In this document: in pieces, positions 1 to 9,254 of the stretch
Layout: the number at the start of each line of letters is the position of its first letter
Position numbering within the stretch: the first letter of the stretch is position 1
Assembly: GCA_028278245.1 (NCBI GenBank)
Contig: JANQEQ010000016.1
Span: 1-37,883, forward strand
DNA length: 37,883 nt
Reading direction: 5' to 3'
From: Phycisphaerales bacterium
GTDB taxonomy: Bacteria; Planctomycetota; Phycisphaerae; Phycisphaerales; SM1A02
Notes under the pieces: generated by a model
Told to the model about the DNA's origin: nothing
What the model saw: only the letters and a program-made list of their open reading frames with translations
Databases searched by the model: none
Program-made: the position numbers and the translations under genes

Positions 1-507
1 AACCGCGAGATTGATGATCAATGGATCGAGACGGTCACGGTAGCAGCCGCACTCCACGACGTTGGCAAGGTGGGTATCCCAGATGCGGTCCTGCTGAAGC
101 CCGGACCATTTACACCGGAGGAGCGGCGAATCATGCAGCGGCACACCTACGTTGGTGGCGATACGCTCCTGGATGTCAAACGTGAGTGGCGCGATGACCT
201 CTTCATTACGATCGCCGCACAAATTGCGTTGAGCCACCACGAACGCTGGGACGGCTCGGGGTATCCCTATGGCCTCAAGGGCGAGAACATCCCACTGGCC
301 GCGCGTATCGTGGCCCTCGCGGACGTCTACGATGCACTGACAACGAAGCGTGTGTACAAGGACGCTATGACCCACGAACAGGCGCGACGGATCATCAGCG
401 ACGAGGTTGGTGCACACTTTGATCCATCGGTCGTGAATGCGTTTGAGCGCATCGAGGGCGCATTCCTGACGGTGGCCCGCGGCAACGTGCCCTCGTCAAG
501 AGGTTGA
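1..507 (+). CDS. HD-GYP domain protein, C-terminal part (5' truncated by window)
   Basis: The reading frame is open from base 1, so the gene starts upstream of the window; 168 residues are visible. They form most of an HD-GYP domain. The metal-binding HD pair is in ALHDVGKVGIPD near the start. The family signature HHERWDGSGYPYGLKGENIP follows at about residues 79-98, then ARIVALADVYDALTT and the closing HFDPSVVNAF. HD-GYP proteins hydrolyse cyclic di-GMP, or act as related phosphohydrolases, and are usually fused to a receiver, GAF or PAS domain; that part is outside the window. All HD-GYP residues I can check here look intact, so an active enzyme is likely. The end is ordinary, with a TGA at 505-507. 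Confidence 0.93.
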   Translation, partial: NREIDDQWIETVTVAAALHDVGKVGIPDAVLLKPGPFTPEERRIMQRHTYVGGDTLLDVKREWRDDLFITIAAQIALSHHERWDGSGYPYGLKGENIPLAARIVALADVYDALTTKRVYKDAMTHEQARRIISDEVGAHFDPSVVNAFERIEGAFLTVARGNVPSSRG

Positions 508-724
508 CGTCGCAGATGGCGCAAGAAGTGTCAGGCCACACCAGGCTTGGTACCACATATGGGGCAGGTTAATCCAGCAAGATAGATTATTCTGTAACGC
601 CTATTGGGTGATGACACGTGTAATATCAAGGAAACGTGTCCGGTTTCAATAATCAGTTGAAAACAGAGCAACATGACTTGATTGAGCAACTTCAGCACTC
701 TCGATTTGTTAACCGGAACGATCC

Positions 725-747
725 AAGTTCGAACGCTCGAACTTTTT
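725..747 (+). terminator. Possible intrinsic terminator
   Basis: There is a perfect 8-bp inverted repeat (AAGTTCGA / TCGAACTT, 725-732 with 737-744) around a four-base loop, and five T residues run through the end of the stem (743-747). The T run is on the plus-strand side, which fits termination of transcripts coming from the HD-GYP gene 218 bp upstream. The minus-strand side has no T run, so it is a poor terminator for the convergent maturase gene. The rest of 508-776 shows no gene. Confidence 0.45.
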
Positions 748-776
748 CGCCTTGTAGGTAGCAGGTAGCGAGACGG

Positions 777-2093
777 CTACTTCGACCGGGGCCGCTTTCT
801 CCTCTTGAATTTATGTTGTTTCTGTGCTTGAGGTCTTGCTTCGCCTCCGCCCCGAATCCGAGCCGCCATCTCGCGCATGCGCCCGTCAATATGAGCGAAG
901 AACTTCTTGAAGCCGGAGCAGAGGTAATTGACACCGACCTCGCCGTCCGGTGAGAGTAGCAGGCGGTTTTTGGGGCACTCGCCGTGACAGGTGAACAGGT
1001 ATTCACACTGTCGGCACCATTGCGTAAGAGCGTCGCGCTTGGCGAAGCCAAAATCCATCTGTCGCCTGCTAAAGATCATGTCACCTATCGACTGCTCAGT
1101 GATGTTCCCAAGTCGATACTCAGGATAGACGTAATGGTCGCAGCTATAAACGCTGCCATCATGCTCGATCGCTACCCCCTTACCGCAGAACTCGTGAAAG
1201 ACACACATCTGTGCATCCAAACCGAGCCATTGGGCTACACAGTTCTCAAAGATGTTTACAAAAACGCGGCCGACATCGCGCTTGTACCATTCGTCGAAGA
1301 TCACGCAAAGGAATTCGCCCCAGTCGTCAGGATGAATCGACCAGTCGGTGACTATCGAATCCGATGCTCCGGGTAGCGCGCGTTTGGTTCCGATTATTGG
1401 CAGCGTATAAGCATCACACTGCTGTGGCGCGACCTGCTCAAAGATCATGGGTTCTACGCAGGGAATGAACTGCAAACGGTCCGGGTGTACCTCGCGGCTC
1501 AGGAATCGGTATACCTCAAGCGGATGTTTTGCATTCTCCCGATTGATTACAGAAAGCGTGTTAAACTTCACACCATGCCGGCGCAGCAGTTTCGCTGATG
1601 CGAAGACCTGATCGAAGGTTGGCTTTGCGTCTTTGGTAACACGGAAGCGATCATGCAGTTCCCTGGGCCCGTCTATGCTAAGACCAACAAGGAACTTGTG
1701 CTTGCGGAGGAAACGGCACCAGTCGTCATCCAGCAGCACTCCATTCGTCTGCAGGTCATTCTCAATGCGCTGATGCTTGGGTCGATACTTATCCTGGAGT
1801 TCTACTATCTTGTGGAAGAAGTCCAGCCCCAGCAGCGTTGGTTCACCACCCTGCCAGGAGAACACGATTTCATCCCCGTCCTGACTCTCGATGTACTGCT
1901 TGATGTGTTCCTCAAGCACTTCATCGCTCATCTTCGGCGACTTCTGACCGAGCAGGTCGTTCTTGTGCAGGTAGTAGCAGTAGGTGCAGTCAAGATTACA
2001 CGTGGCGCCAATCGGCTTAACCATGGCATGAAATTGCCGCTTCGGTGTTGCGGGCTCTGTTCCCCATGTAAGCGGATTGTCTTGTTGTGTCAT
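777..2093 (-). CDS. Anaerobic sulfatase-maturase-like radical SAM/SPASM protein
   Basis: A 438-residue radical SAM enzyme of the anSME group, which converts an active-site Cys or Ser of type I sulfatases to formylglycine in the cytoplasm. The SAM cluster motif CNLDCTYCY (CxxxCxxC, Cys 32, 36, 39) is intact. A SPASM region follows with CGKGVAIEHDGSVYSCDHYV and, near the C terminus, CEYLFTCHGECPKNR, giving the Cys ligands of the auxiliary Fe-S clusters. Length fits the family (about 370-430) apart from a strongly basic tail of about 20 residues. I chose the ATG at 2093 over an adjacent TTG at 2096; neither has a clear ribosome binding site. No sulfatase gene lies in the window, so any substrate is encoded elsewhere. 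Other SPASM peptide-modifying enzymes are less likely, because the CDHYVYP segment is typical of anSME. Confidence 0.9.
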   Translation of the reverse strand: MTQQDNPLTWGTEPATPKRQFHAMVKPIGATCNLDCTYCYYLHKNDLLGQKSPKMSDEVLEEHIKQYIESQDGDEIVFSWQGGEPTLLGLDFFHKIVELQDKYRPKHQRIENDLQTNGVLLDDDWCRFLRKHKFLVGLSIDGPRELHDRFRVTKDAKPTFDQVFASAKLLRRHGVKFNTLSVINRENAKHPLEVYRFLSREVHPDRLQFIPCVEPMIFEQVAPQQCDAYTLPIIGTKRALPGASDSIVTDWSIHPDDWGEFLCVIFDEWYKRDVGRVFVNIFENCVAQWLGLDAQMCVFHEFCGKGVAIEHDGSVYSCDHYVYPEYRLGNITEQSIGDMIFSRRQMDFGFAKRDALTQWCRQCEYLFTCHGECPKNRLLLSPDGEVGVNYLCSGFKKFFAHIDGRMREMAARIRGGGEARPQAQKQHKFKRRKRPRSK

Positions 2094-2251
2094 CAATAGT
2101 CTCGCTATCGAATCCCTATCGATATGGTATCGATTCTACCATTTCTGTAATTCACATTACACATGAATTCCTTTTACTATTGCTGAATCAATACCGTGCA
2201 GGATTAAGATTGAGATCAACTCTTTGTCAGCATCGTGAAAAATTACTTCCA

Positions 2252-2809
2252 CTATCTGTTTGGGGAGTCCGACTTGCCTGGAACATCAAACCATCCCCGG
2301 TATTCGATCTCTTGACTCTTAAGAGGTGACAGTCCGAAGGGCAGAATCCATACAATAAGCCCAATCCAACCCCAACCTTCGTCGCGATCGGCTATCTCGA
2401 TCCAGTGATCATCACTCCCCGCGTATAGGCCAGATGAAAGATATAGACCAAAGATTGTTTCCACTTCAAGCTTGAGATCTCCCTTGACCAGTTGTTCGAC
2501 GTTTCGACAACGACTTTCGATCCAGCGGTCTATACGTCGACGGTTCCCGATCGTGTGTGTGAATTCCTCATCGTTAACCCGAAGCAAAAAGTGATCCGCT
2601 TTCAAAATTATCGATACTTCCAGCTCATACTCTGGATTTGTCTCGATCATAAATACTGCGTAGGTTCTGCTGTCTTCATCACTTGTGGCAGGATCACTGA
2701 TGTGCAGCTGATAATTTAGACCTGGCGTAGATTGGAGAATGTCTTCAATTAATTCAATGAAGATCTCCTCCTCCAATTGTGTTCTATCTGTATCGACATC
2801 GACTTCCAT
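2252..2809 (-). CDS. Hypothetical protein, 185 aa
   Basis: I do not recognise this protein. It starts at an ATG (2807-2809) with a very acidic N terminus (MEVDVDTDRTQLEEE). The first 120 residues alternate acidic and hydrophobic positions, as in a small alpha/beta domain. Near residue 150 is a short tryptophan-rich hydrophobic stretch (GWGWIGLIVWILPFGLS) that could be one membrane-associated segment or part of the core. There is no signal peptide. It lies 158 bp from the start of the maturase gene on the same strand, upstream of it, so the two may be co-transcribed. It is divergent from the DUF1579 gene. The ORF is long, in good context and has no competing frame of comparable length. Confidence 0.6.
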   Translation of the reverse strand: MEVDVDTDRTQLEEEIFIELIEDILQSTPGLNYQLHISDPATSDEDSRTYAVFMIETNPEYELEVSIILKADHFLLRVNDEEFTHTIGNRRRIDRWIESRCRNVEQLVKGDLKLEVETIFGLYLSSGLYAGSDDHWIEIADRDEGWGWIGLIVWILPFGLSPLKSQEIEYRGWFDVPGKSDSPNR

Positions 2810-3036
2810 GACAAGCTATCGAATGATATCGCTCTAAAACAACTGTTACAAACCGTTTGACACAAATTTCAGTTATCACGAGCAGTTTATACCCCGCAAC
2901 AATCCGTAGTCAGATGGATCGCCACAACACGAACGTGTTCTCCCATCCATCTTGCGGGAATGACACCCTCTCAGTAATCTTTGCGGACAATATCCTGACG
3001 GATTTAACAAGAAAATACTCTGAGGGAGCTTATCTC

Positions 3037-3663
3037 ATGAAGCAACGTATGTTATTTGTCGTTACCGGTATGATTATCGTGTTCGTTTATACCTTTAATG
3101 CAATCGTTGGTGCGCAAAACTCTGAAGATCCATCCGCCGGGATGTCGCCCGATCAACAGGCGATGATGGCGGAGTGGATGAAGATCGCCTCGCCCGGCGA
3201 AGCTCACAAGCACCTGGATTACTTCGTCGGCACATGGAAGACCAAAACGAAGATCTACATGGGAGGACCGGGTTCAGCGCCGATGGAGTCGGATGGACAA
3301 TCGGAAATCAAGTGGGTGCTCAATGGCCGCTTCATCATGGATGAGCACAAAGGCACCATGATGGGTATGCCGTACGAAGGCATTGGCCTGACGGGCTATG
3401 ACAACTATCGCAACCTGTACATCGGCTCCTGGTGCTCGAATCAGGGCACAAACATGCTCGCGATGTCGGGAATGCGCCATCCAACGACCGGCGTGTTTAC
3501 GTACTATGGTGAAATGGACGAGCCGGGTCTGAACGTCATCGGCCGAACGGTCAAATACGTTACTCGGATTGTGGATGAGGACCACTACACATTCGAGATC
3601 ATCGACTTACATGCGGGAGATGACTACAAGGTAATTGAGCTTTCGTATGAACGTATCAAGTAG
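3037..3663 (+). CDS. Exported DUF1579 domain protein
   Basis: A 208-residue protein with an N-terminal signal peptide (MKQRMLFVVTGMIIVFVYTF, cleavage likely after VGAQ). It carries a DUF1579-type domain beginning HKHLDYFVGTWKTKTKIY and continuing through NGRFIMDEHKG and GIGLTGYDNYRNLYIGSW. These resemble lipocalin-like beta barrels of unknown ligand and are common in planctomycetes and Bacteroidota. The frame is open further upstream, but the ATG at 3037 is preferred. It has a purine-rich GAGGGAG ribosome site at 3022-3028, and it places the signal peptide at the N terminus. The gene stands alone between a divergent gene and a 159-bp gap. No catalytic role can be assigned. Confidence 0.85.
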   Translation: MKQRMLFVVTGMIIVFVYTFNAIVGAQNSEDPSAGMSPDQQAMMAEWMKIASPGEAHKHLDYFVGTWKTKTKIYMGGPGSAPMESDGQSEIKWVLNGRFIMDEHKGTMMGMPYEGIGLTGYDNYRNLYIGSWCSNQGTNMLAMSGMRHPTTGVFTYYGEMDEPGLNVIGRTVKYVTRIVDEDHYTFEIIDLHAGDDYKVIELSYERIK

Positions 3664-3728
3664 GGAAGCACAATCTGTTTTCCCGATCTTCTCTTTGGAT
3701 ATCTCTAATCAATAATCTTTATCCTGTC

Positions 3729-3753
3729 GCAGGTTCGAGCCCTGTCGGGCGCG
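3729..3753 (+). other. Isolated 3' end of a tRNA gene (T arm and acceptor strand)
   Basis: GCAGG-TTCGAGC-CCTGT forms a five-pair T stem (one G-U) with a canonical seven-base T loop. It is followed by a seven-base acceptor strand CGGGCGC and a discriminator G. The matching 5' acceptor strand GCGCCCG and a D arm are missing upstream, where the sequence is AT-rich. CCA is not encoded. The acceptor sequence resembles bacterial tRNA-Arg genes that start GCGCCCG, but identity is uncertain. Such 3' ends are typical attachment-site remnants left by tyrosine-recombinase elements. No integrase is visible nearby. Confidence 0.6.
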
Positions 3754-3822
3754 TTGGAGGAGAGACCATACGGCTGTGATGGAGTCGTTTACGCATTCCT
3801 TGCCGCCCTATAGGATCTGCGT

Positions 3823-4686
3823 ATGCGTATTGCATTAGCCACCTGTTACGATTTACCTGATTGGGAAGTTGACGATCGTCCGCTACATGCTGCGTTTGAG
3901 CAGCGCGGTGTCGATCTTGTTCATCCTGCGTGGGATGATCCAACATTTGATTGGGGAGGATGCGATGCCTGCCTCATTCGTACAACATGGGATTACATGG
4001 AGCGTCGAGATGAGTACGTGGCCTGGGCTCAACAGGTAGATACCTCAACGAAACTTTTCAATCCTTCTGATATTGTCCTATGGAATACACATAAGAGTTA
4101 CCTGAGTGATCTGGAATCGTGGGGAATTCCCATTACCCCATCGGTATGGATTGAATCTGGCTCGGAAATCAACCTCCGGCAGGTTCTCTCAGACCGTGGT
4201 TGGAAAAAGGCGTTTCTCAAACCAATGATCGGCGCGACTGCGCGCGAAACATTGCGTTTCGAGGCTATCGACAGTGGAATTGAACTGGCATGTCAACACC
4301 TGGAAAGGATGCTAATACGTGAATCAATGATTCTGCAACCATATTTATCAAGTGTGGAGACAGAAGGAGAGTTATCACTCATAATGATTGATGGTGAGTT
4401 CTCATATGCGGTTCGCAAGTTGCCGGTGCCGGGAGATTATCGAGTGCAGGATGACTTTGGTGCCTTGGATCAACCGGCTGAGATCAGTGACACGGAACTT
4501 GGCCTGGCGCACGACATCATGAGCGTGGTCAAAGGAGAGTGGCTGTATGGGCGCACCGACTTTCTTCGAGATCAGGAGGGTCATCTCAAACTCAGTGAAC
4601 TCGAACTTGTTGAGCCATCACTCTTCTTCCGACATTACCCGGAGGCAGCAGATCGATTGGCCGATGCTCTCTGCCGGAGACTTTGA
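3823..4686 (+). CDS. ATP-grasp domain protein (DcsG-like)
   Basis: A 287-residue soluble protein matching the ATP-grasp superfamily group that includes the cycloserine biosynthesis ligase DcsG and glutathione synthase/RimK-like enzymes. Visible features are the N-terminal pre-ATP-grasp domain (MRIALATCYDLPDWEVDDRP with CLIRTTWDYMERRDEY), the lysine segment KKAFLKPMIGATA, and the acidic metal/ATP-binding end GRTDFLRDQEGHLKLSELEL followed by EPSLFFRHYPEAADRLADAL. The last block is characteristic of this group. It should form an amide or related bond using ATP. The substrate cannot be read from sequence. The start is an ATG with AGGA eight bases upstream. It sits 119 bp before a glycosyltransferase-like gene on the same strand; a functional link is not established. 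Confidence 0.85.
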   Translation: MRIALATCYDLPDWEVDDRPLHAAFEQRGVDLVHPAWDDPTFDWGGCDACLIRTTWDYMERRDEYVAWAQQVDTSTKLFNPSDIVLWNTHKSYLSDLESWGIPITPSVWIESGSEINLRQVLSDRGWKKAFLKPMIGATARETLRFEAIDSGIELACQHLERMLIRESMILQPYLSSVETEGELSLIMIDGEFSYAVRKLPVPGDYRVQDDFGALDQPAEISDTELGLAHDIMSVVKGEWLYGRTDFLRDQEGHLKLSELELVEPSLFFRHYPEAADRLADALCRRL

Positions 4687-4805
4687 TTCATTTTCAAACA
4701 ATGGATTTCGTACCTATGATGTTTGACTATTGGCTGGAAATCTGATGCAAAAAGATCTTATTCATGCATCATGTTTTGCCAGGATGACATACACTTGCCT
4801 ACTCC

Positions 4806-6542
4806 ATGGATAAGTACCAAACCAGAGATACTGTGTACAAGCCCAATCAACTCAAACGATTTCATCTCGCATTGGTGTTGGTTTTGCTTTTTGCTTTGGT
4901 ACTGGTGATCCGTCTGCACTTTCTTGGAATATCGATAGATCGGAATTGGCCCCACTCTGTTCTTTACGAAGGCGATGCGCCACATTGGGTGCGGTGGGCA
5001 GAAGCTATCGATCAGGGCGTTCCCTTTGAGTTTGATCTTCCACTCTGGCCGCCGGGTACTGCATACATCATTGCTGCGCTGCAACCTACGTTTTCATTTC
5101 ACGCGATGAAAATTGTTTGGTGTGTTATCGGTGCTCTTGTGGTTCCTCTGGCATTTCTCACCTGGCAGCGCCAGGTACCGATGAGAGTTGCGCTCATTGC
5201 CGGCGGATTAGCAACATTCAGCTTTGGCGGCTATGTCATATCCACCTCGCTCAACAACGAAGTGTGGTATGCATTGGTCGTCGTTTGTCTTGTCCTTGGA
5301 ACAGATCGATTGAAATCACATCCGACATTTCTCCTGGCGGGTGCCCTGGGTATCACACACGGTCTGGCGACGCTACTGCGCGCAGAACATTCATTGCTAC
5401 TTCTGTTCATGCTTGCGTGGTCGTGGTGGATGATGTCACGCGGTGATCATGCGACTACGCTCAAACGAAGCATCATTCTTACCATTACCACGCTGATACT
5501 TTCTATTATCGTTTGCCTTCCGTGGAGTATTGCAGGCTCTCGGCATATACAAGCATTCAATTCAAACTTGATCGAAGAAGTTGGTTTTGATTCAACACCA
5601 GTGAAATGGACTGCTGATGCGCGCAATTATGTGAACAACTTGCCCGCATTTGCTCGGTCGGGCAACGTCGCATTCATGAATGCCCTGGCGCTGCAAAATG
5701 GTCGAAGGATTATCGACAAGCCTGATGTCGAATCATTTTTTCTTGAGCGTTTTAATTCTATTCCCGAACCTATCTCGCCTATCTTTCTCGTTTCCGCTAA
5801 GGGACCGCTGGACTTCGCTCTGGCAAATCATCTTGAAGGGAATGGGGGATTTTCTTTAAGGGCGCTTGATGATTCCCAGGGAAAAGCAACAACGCTGACG
5901 CTCGGACGCCCCAGTCATCTGGAATTATTCAACCACGGTATTTCTCACACACTATCAGATATTGTTAACCATCCCACGGAGTGGTTCGGATTAGTTTGGC
6001 AAAAACTGGAACGCTTTTGGGGTGGCGTAACACTGGGCATGACGAGCCGAAATATCCCCCTTGGATTGAACGGCCAGCGCAATGCGGTTGATCTCTTCAC
6101 ACCTCACTCCAGGAACAATCTATGGTGGAACATAGTGATTGGAACTTTTCTTGTCATTGGATTGATAACAGCCTTACGTCGAGGAGGTGTGGGACTTTGG
6201 ATCCTTGTGATCGGATATAAACTCACAGTAACAATATTGTTCTATGGGTACGCTCGGCAAGCGGTATCGATCATGCCTGCATTTGCTATCCTGATTGCGC
6301 TGGGAATTGATGCCGGATTGATTCCACTACTTCGATTTAAAATATTTTCGCGTTTGCTCCCCATCGCTGGCATTGTTGCACTCATCACTCTTTTAATGCT
6401 TGATCTGTCAAATTATCGTGAGAGTACATTTGATATTCGTCCTATTAACGCAGATGAACAAATAACAGTTCATCCGGAATACGGTGCTGGTGCATTTGAA
6501 TGCCCCACTGCTATTGAAGTACGAAAAGCCGACACTCAATAG
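4806..6542 (+). CDS. Polytopic membrane glycosyltransferase, GT-C fold (GT39/ArnT-like)
   Basis: A 578-residue membrane protein with a first transmembrane helix at about residues 20-38 (FHLALVLVLLFALVLVIRL) and roughly ten further hydrophobic segments. After helix 1 comes an external loop with YEGDAPHWVRWAEAI and the segment LPLWPPGTAYIIAAL. This matches the layout of GT-C enzymes such as GT39/ArnT, where an acidic residue in the first loop is catalytic. A soluble region lies at about residues 250-400. It would transfer a sugar from a polyprenyl-phosphate donor to a protein or lipid at the outer face of the membrane. Family-level assignment is by topology and the loop motif, so specificity is unknown. 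The start is the ATG at 4806 with no strong ribosome site. The gene is convergent with the carboxypeptidase gene. Confidence 0.75.
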   Translation: MDKYQTRDTVYKPNQLKRFHLALVLVLLFALVLVIRLHFLGISIDRNWPHSVLYEGDAPHWVRWAEAIDQGVPFEFDLPLWPPGTAYIIAALQPTFSFHAMKIVWCVIGALVVPLAFLTWQRQVPMRVALIAGGLATFSFGGYVISTSLNNEVWYALVVVCLVLGTDRLKSHPTFLLAGALGITHGLATLLRAEHSLLLLFMLAWSWWMMSRGDHATTLKRSIILTITTLILSIIVCLPWSIAGSRHIQAFNSNLIEEVGFDSTPVKWTADARNYVNNLPAFARSGNVAFMNALALQNGRRIIDKPDVESFFLERFNSIPEPISPIFLVSAKGPLDFALANHLEGNGGFSLRALDDSQGKATTLTLGRPSHLELFNHGISHTLSDIVNHPTEWFGLVWQKLERFWGGVTLGMTSRNIPLGLNGQRNAVDLFTPHSRNNLWWNIVIGTFLVIGLITALRRGGVGLWILVIGYKLTVTILFYGYARQAVSIMPAFAILIALGIDAGLIPLLRFKIFSRLLPIAGIVALITLLMLDLSNYRESTFDIRPINADEQITVHPEYGAGAFECPTAIEVRKADTQ

Positions 6543-6587
6543 TGTCATCCCGGAATATCTCCTGCCTGATGGTTACTCGCGCATAAA

Positions 6588-6610
6588 AACCCCGGGGAAT
6601 TCCCGGGGTT
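6588..6610 (-). terminator. Strong intrinsic terminator between convergent genes
   Basis: A nine-pair GC-rich stem (AACCCCGGG / CCCGGGGTT) with a five-base loop lies between the ends of the glycosyltransferase gene (6542) and the carboxypeptidase gene (6644). On the minus strand the stem runs directly into a T run (AAAAA at 6585-6589 on the plus strand), so it best serves the carboxypeptidase gene. The plus side is followed by GTATTT, so it may also act in that direction, less efficiently. Confidence 0.85.
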
Positions 6611-6643
6611 GTATTTCGGTTCCTGTTTTTCCTGTGTGTAGTT

Positions 6644-9001
6644 TTAATCGCAAGGCCCCCACTGACCGAGTATCGCAAAGATATCGTCGATGTTGACAGC
6701 GCAATCTTCAGTCAGATCACCTGTGCAATACGGCGGGCAGGGATCGGGACAATTGCCCCAAAGACCGAGGACTGCAAAAATATCATCGATATTGACCTGA
6801 TCGTCACCGGTCAGATCAGCCGGGCAAGCGCCGTCTTCAGAAACTGTGAAGACATCATCACTTTCATCCCAGATCCCATAATAACTACCGTCATAAAATG
6901 CACGCACTCGAATTTTCACACTTTCACTGGTTTGTGTCGGTGTCCAGGGTGTTGACATGGCACCTGGATCGGTCATCGCGATTACGTCCGTCCAGAGCGT
7001 CAAATCATCCATAATCTGCAGGTCATCAATCCAGGCTGTATCCTGGCCATGGGAAGTGTTCGAATCCTTGGCGTACTCCCACTTCAATTCATTATTGCTG
7101 TTATGAAAGGTGGCTGAGTAAAGTGTCCAGGGCACCTCACCGGAAACATGCAGTTCGTTTACACCATTTACATAGAAGTCAAAAAAATCCCAACCTGATT
7201 CGCTTGAGACTCGATACCAGAAACTAACCTCACCACTGGCCACGGTGCGCTTGAGCCACGTCGATTGACTATGGCTGATATTCCCACCTTGTGCGGAATA
7301 AGTACCGCCGTGTGAAGTACCCGATGTCACAAACCAGGGCAGGTCTCCACCTGTCGAATATGCCGAATCAAAAGCCCCGGTCTCAAAATCATCAGTGATG
7401 AAATTGATGTCACCATAGTTATACGTTGCCTGAACGTGATAGCTTGCGGCAGGATCGCCTTGCCAGGTGATATCAGTAGGTACACCAACAGATAAAACCT
7501 CGCCGCCATTGGGTGATGTTACTTCGGGCGGATTGGCCATTGTCACATCCAGGCGAGTTGAAACACTAGATGTAATGGTGACTCCGCTCACCACAGTTCG
7601 TTCATACCCATCTGCTTCAAATACCACGTCGTAGGTTCCTGCCGGGAGAAATGCGTGATAGCGTCCAAGCGGACCCCCTGCTGTATTAACTTCACCATTA
7701 GGAAATACCACACCGTCGTAAGTGATCGTTGCGGGCACTGGATTACCGGTGGTCGCATCGGTCACGTAACCCCAGAGCGGAATGTGATGTTCGAGGAACC
7801 AGAGGATGCCCGGCCAGACGAGAGCCGCTTCGCTGAGCGCTTCTGCATAGCTTGGCTGGAACGCAAGTGCTGTCTCCAAGAGAAAGGCATACGATCCCAC
7901 CTCGGCAAACTGCCACTGTTGATGTTCACCATCGGCACTCGGGCGACGGTGATCGCCGCCGTAACCTGAAGCAGTCGATAGATCGATTGCTTCCTGTTGC
8001 AAATAGGCATCAAACGGATGAGACCAGCAGGCATAGCCGTAAAGTGACTCGCGACCATAATTGTGGAGATCCAGAACGCGAGCAAACCGACGATCCAGAC
8101 TCAGTGCCATCATCGTCTGCGTTTCCACTTCCGATGCGGGTTCTGGTCCTTTGTAGGTAATGGAGCTGGGCGAAGTTGAACCGGAACAACCGTTGTACCA
8201 GCCCTGGGGATAGTTACGGTTCAGATCGACACCATAATACGATCCGAACTGCCTGCGATTCTTCCGCCACATGTTGTTCGTGGTGAACACGTAGTTGTAA
8301 CCATCTGGATTCCACATAGGGGCGATCCAGATTTCACTGTCATCCACCACCGCGGTGATCTGCGGATCGATACCGTACTGCGTCGTCAATTGCTCAATGG
8401 CATACAGTGCTAGTTCAGGCGTGACGATTTCACGAGCATGGTGACAACTCACCACCAGTGAAGTTGGCTCGTCCTCATCCATCGTGACGTTATCCGAGAT
8501 CTTCACCGCATACAGGTGTCGACCCTCCCACGTCGGATCAGTCCCCATCATGGTGGTAACATCTACGAACTGACAGATGTCGGGATATGCCGCTGCCGCA
8601 TCCTGCATACGAACCACAATGTCGGCCAGATCAGAGTAGCCAGGTGGAACGTCATCCAACTCGTCGAGAATTTCATAGAACGGTCGGCTGCGTTCAAGTA
8701 ATCTGGGTGTCAGGCCACGCTGAATCAATGCCTCCATGTCCGCTTCGGTGACGATCAATTCCAGCGAATCATCGGTGATTGAGCCCCACAGCACATCGAA
8801 ACCACCTCGTTCAAGCCGAGTTGCCAAAGCCTGGGGATCCGATGTCCTGATGCTCACTCGACTGAGCGGCGACTGCGCCTGCTCACGAACTCCAAGGTTA
8901 TCAGCCTCACCCCCACTTTTCTCCGTACCCGCACCCGAAGCACTCCCCATCAACAGTGTAGTAGACAGTGCAATCAGTCCCACAACGCTCAATTGAAACA
9001 T
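6644..9001 (-). CDS. Secreted M14 zinc carboxypeptidase with C-terminal dockerin-like repeats
   Basis: A 785-residue exported peptidase. The signal peptide covers residues 1-24. The M14 catalytic domain spans about 120-400: zinc ligands in SCHHARE (His188, Glu191) and LDLHNYG (His313), substrate-binding segments WNPDGYNY and VDLNRNYP, and the catalytic Glu376 in FLLETALAF. A carboxypeptidase-regulatory beta domain follows (about 410-480), then a beta-rich region starting SPNGGEVLSVG, an adhesion or jelly-roll-like stretch, and two dockerin-like repeats at the end (DLTGDDQVNIDDIFAVLG and DLTEDCAVNIDDIFAILG). These terminal repeats are typical of Phycisphaerae exported proteins and probably serve in sorting or anchoring. 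The start is the ATG at 9001, with GGAGG eight bases upstream on the coding strand. It removes C-terminal residues from extracellular peptides. All catalytic residues are present. Confidence 0.92.
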   Translation of the reverse strand: MFQLSVVGLIALSTTLLMGSASGAGTEKSGGEADNLGVREQAQSPLSRVSIRTSDPQALATRLERGGFDVLWGSITDDSLELIVTEADMEALIQRGLTPRLLERSRPFYEILDELDDVPPGYSDLADIVVRMQDAAAAYPDICQFVDVTTMMGTDPTWEGRHLYAVKISDNVTMDEDEPTSLVVSCHHAREIVTPELALYAIEQLTTQYGIDPQITAVVDDSEIWIAPMWNPDGYNYVFTTNNMWRKNRRQFGSYYGVDLNRNYPQGWYNGCSGSTSPSSITYKGPEPASEVETQTMMALSLDRRFARVLDLHNYGRESLYGYACWSHPFDAYLQQEAIDLSTASGYGGDHRRPSADGEHQQWQFAEVGSYAFLLETALAFQPSYAEALSEAALVWPGILWFLEHHIPLWGYVTDATTGNPVPATITYDGVVFPNGEVNTAGGPLGRYHAFLPAGTYDVVFEADGYERTVVSGVTITSSVSTRLDVTMANPPEVTSPNGGEVLSVGVPTDITWQGDPAASYHVQATYNYGDINFITDDFETGAFDSAYSTGGDLPWFVTSGTSHGGTYSAQGGNISHSQSTWLKRTVASGEVSFWYRVSSESGWDFFDFYVNGVNELHVSGEVPWTLYSATFHNSNNELKWEYAKDSNTSHGQDTAWIDDLQIMDDLTLWTDVIAMTDPGAMSTPWTPTQTSESVKIRVRAFYDGSYYGIWDESDDVFTVSEDGACPADLTGDDQVNIDDIFAVLGLWGNCPDPCPPYCTGDLTEDCAVNIDDIFAILGQWGPCD

Positions 9002-9254
9002 CAATTTGCCTCCGTGTGATCTATGAATGATCGCCCACCCGCATGGGTAGACCCAACACCATCGTCTCCGCTGAACTGGAGAATATCAAGCGTAAAACAC
9101 CATTCTCGGCAATTTCATCCCGGGAATTTGGATTTGCGTGGCAGGAATATCGAGCCCGACAAGGCTCAGAGCCTCTCTATCAACTCATTCTGTGTAGCTT
9201 CCCCACAAACTACTCGCAGGTGACGAAAACATTATCAGTCAATTAAAATTCTGT

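Noticed and set aside
2857..2862. Perfect TTGACA as a promoter for the DUF1579 gene
   Set aside because: No acceptable -10 hexamer at 16-18 bases; the nearest TTTATA is 23 bases away.
3719..3946. Minus-strand frame of 75 codons over the tRNA fragment
   Set aside because: Its C terminus (PTRPTGLEPATG) is the usual false translation of a tRNA 3' end, and it overlaps the ATP-grasp start; there is no ribosome site.
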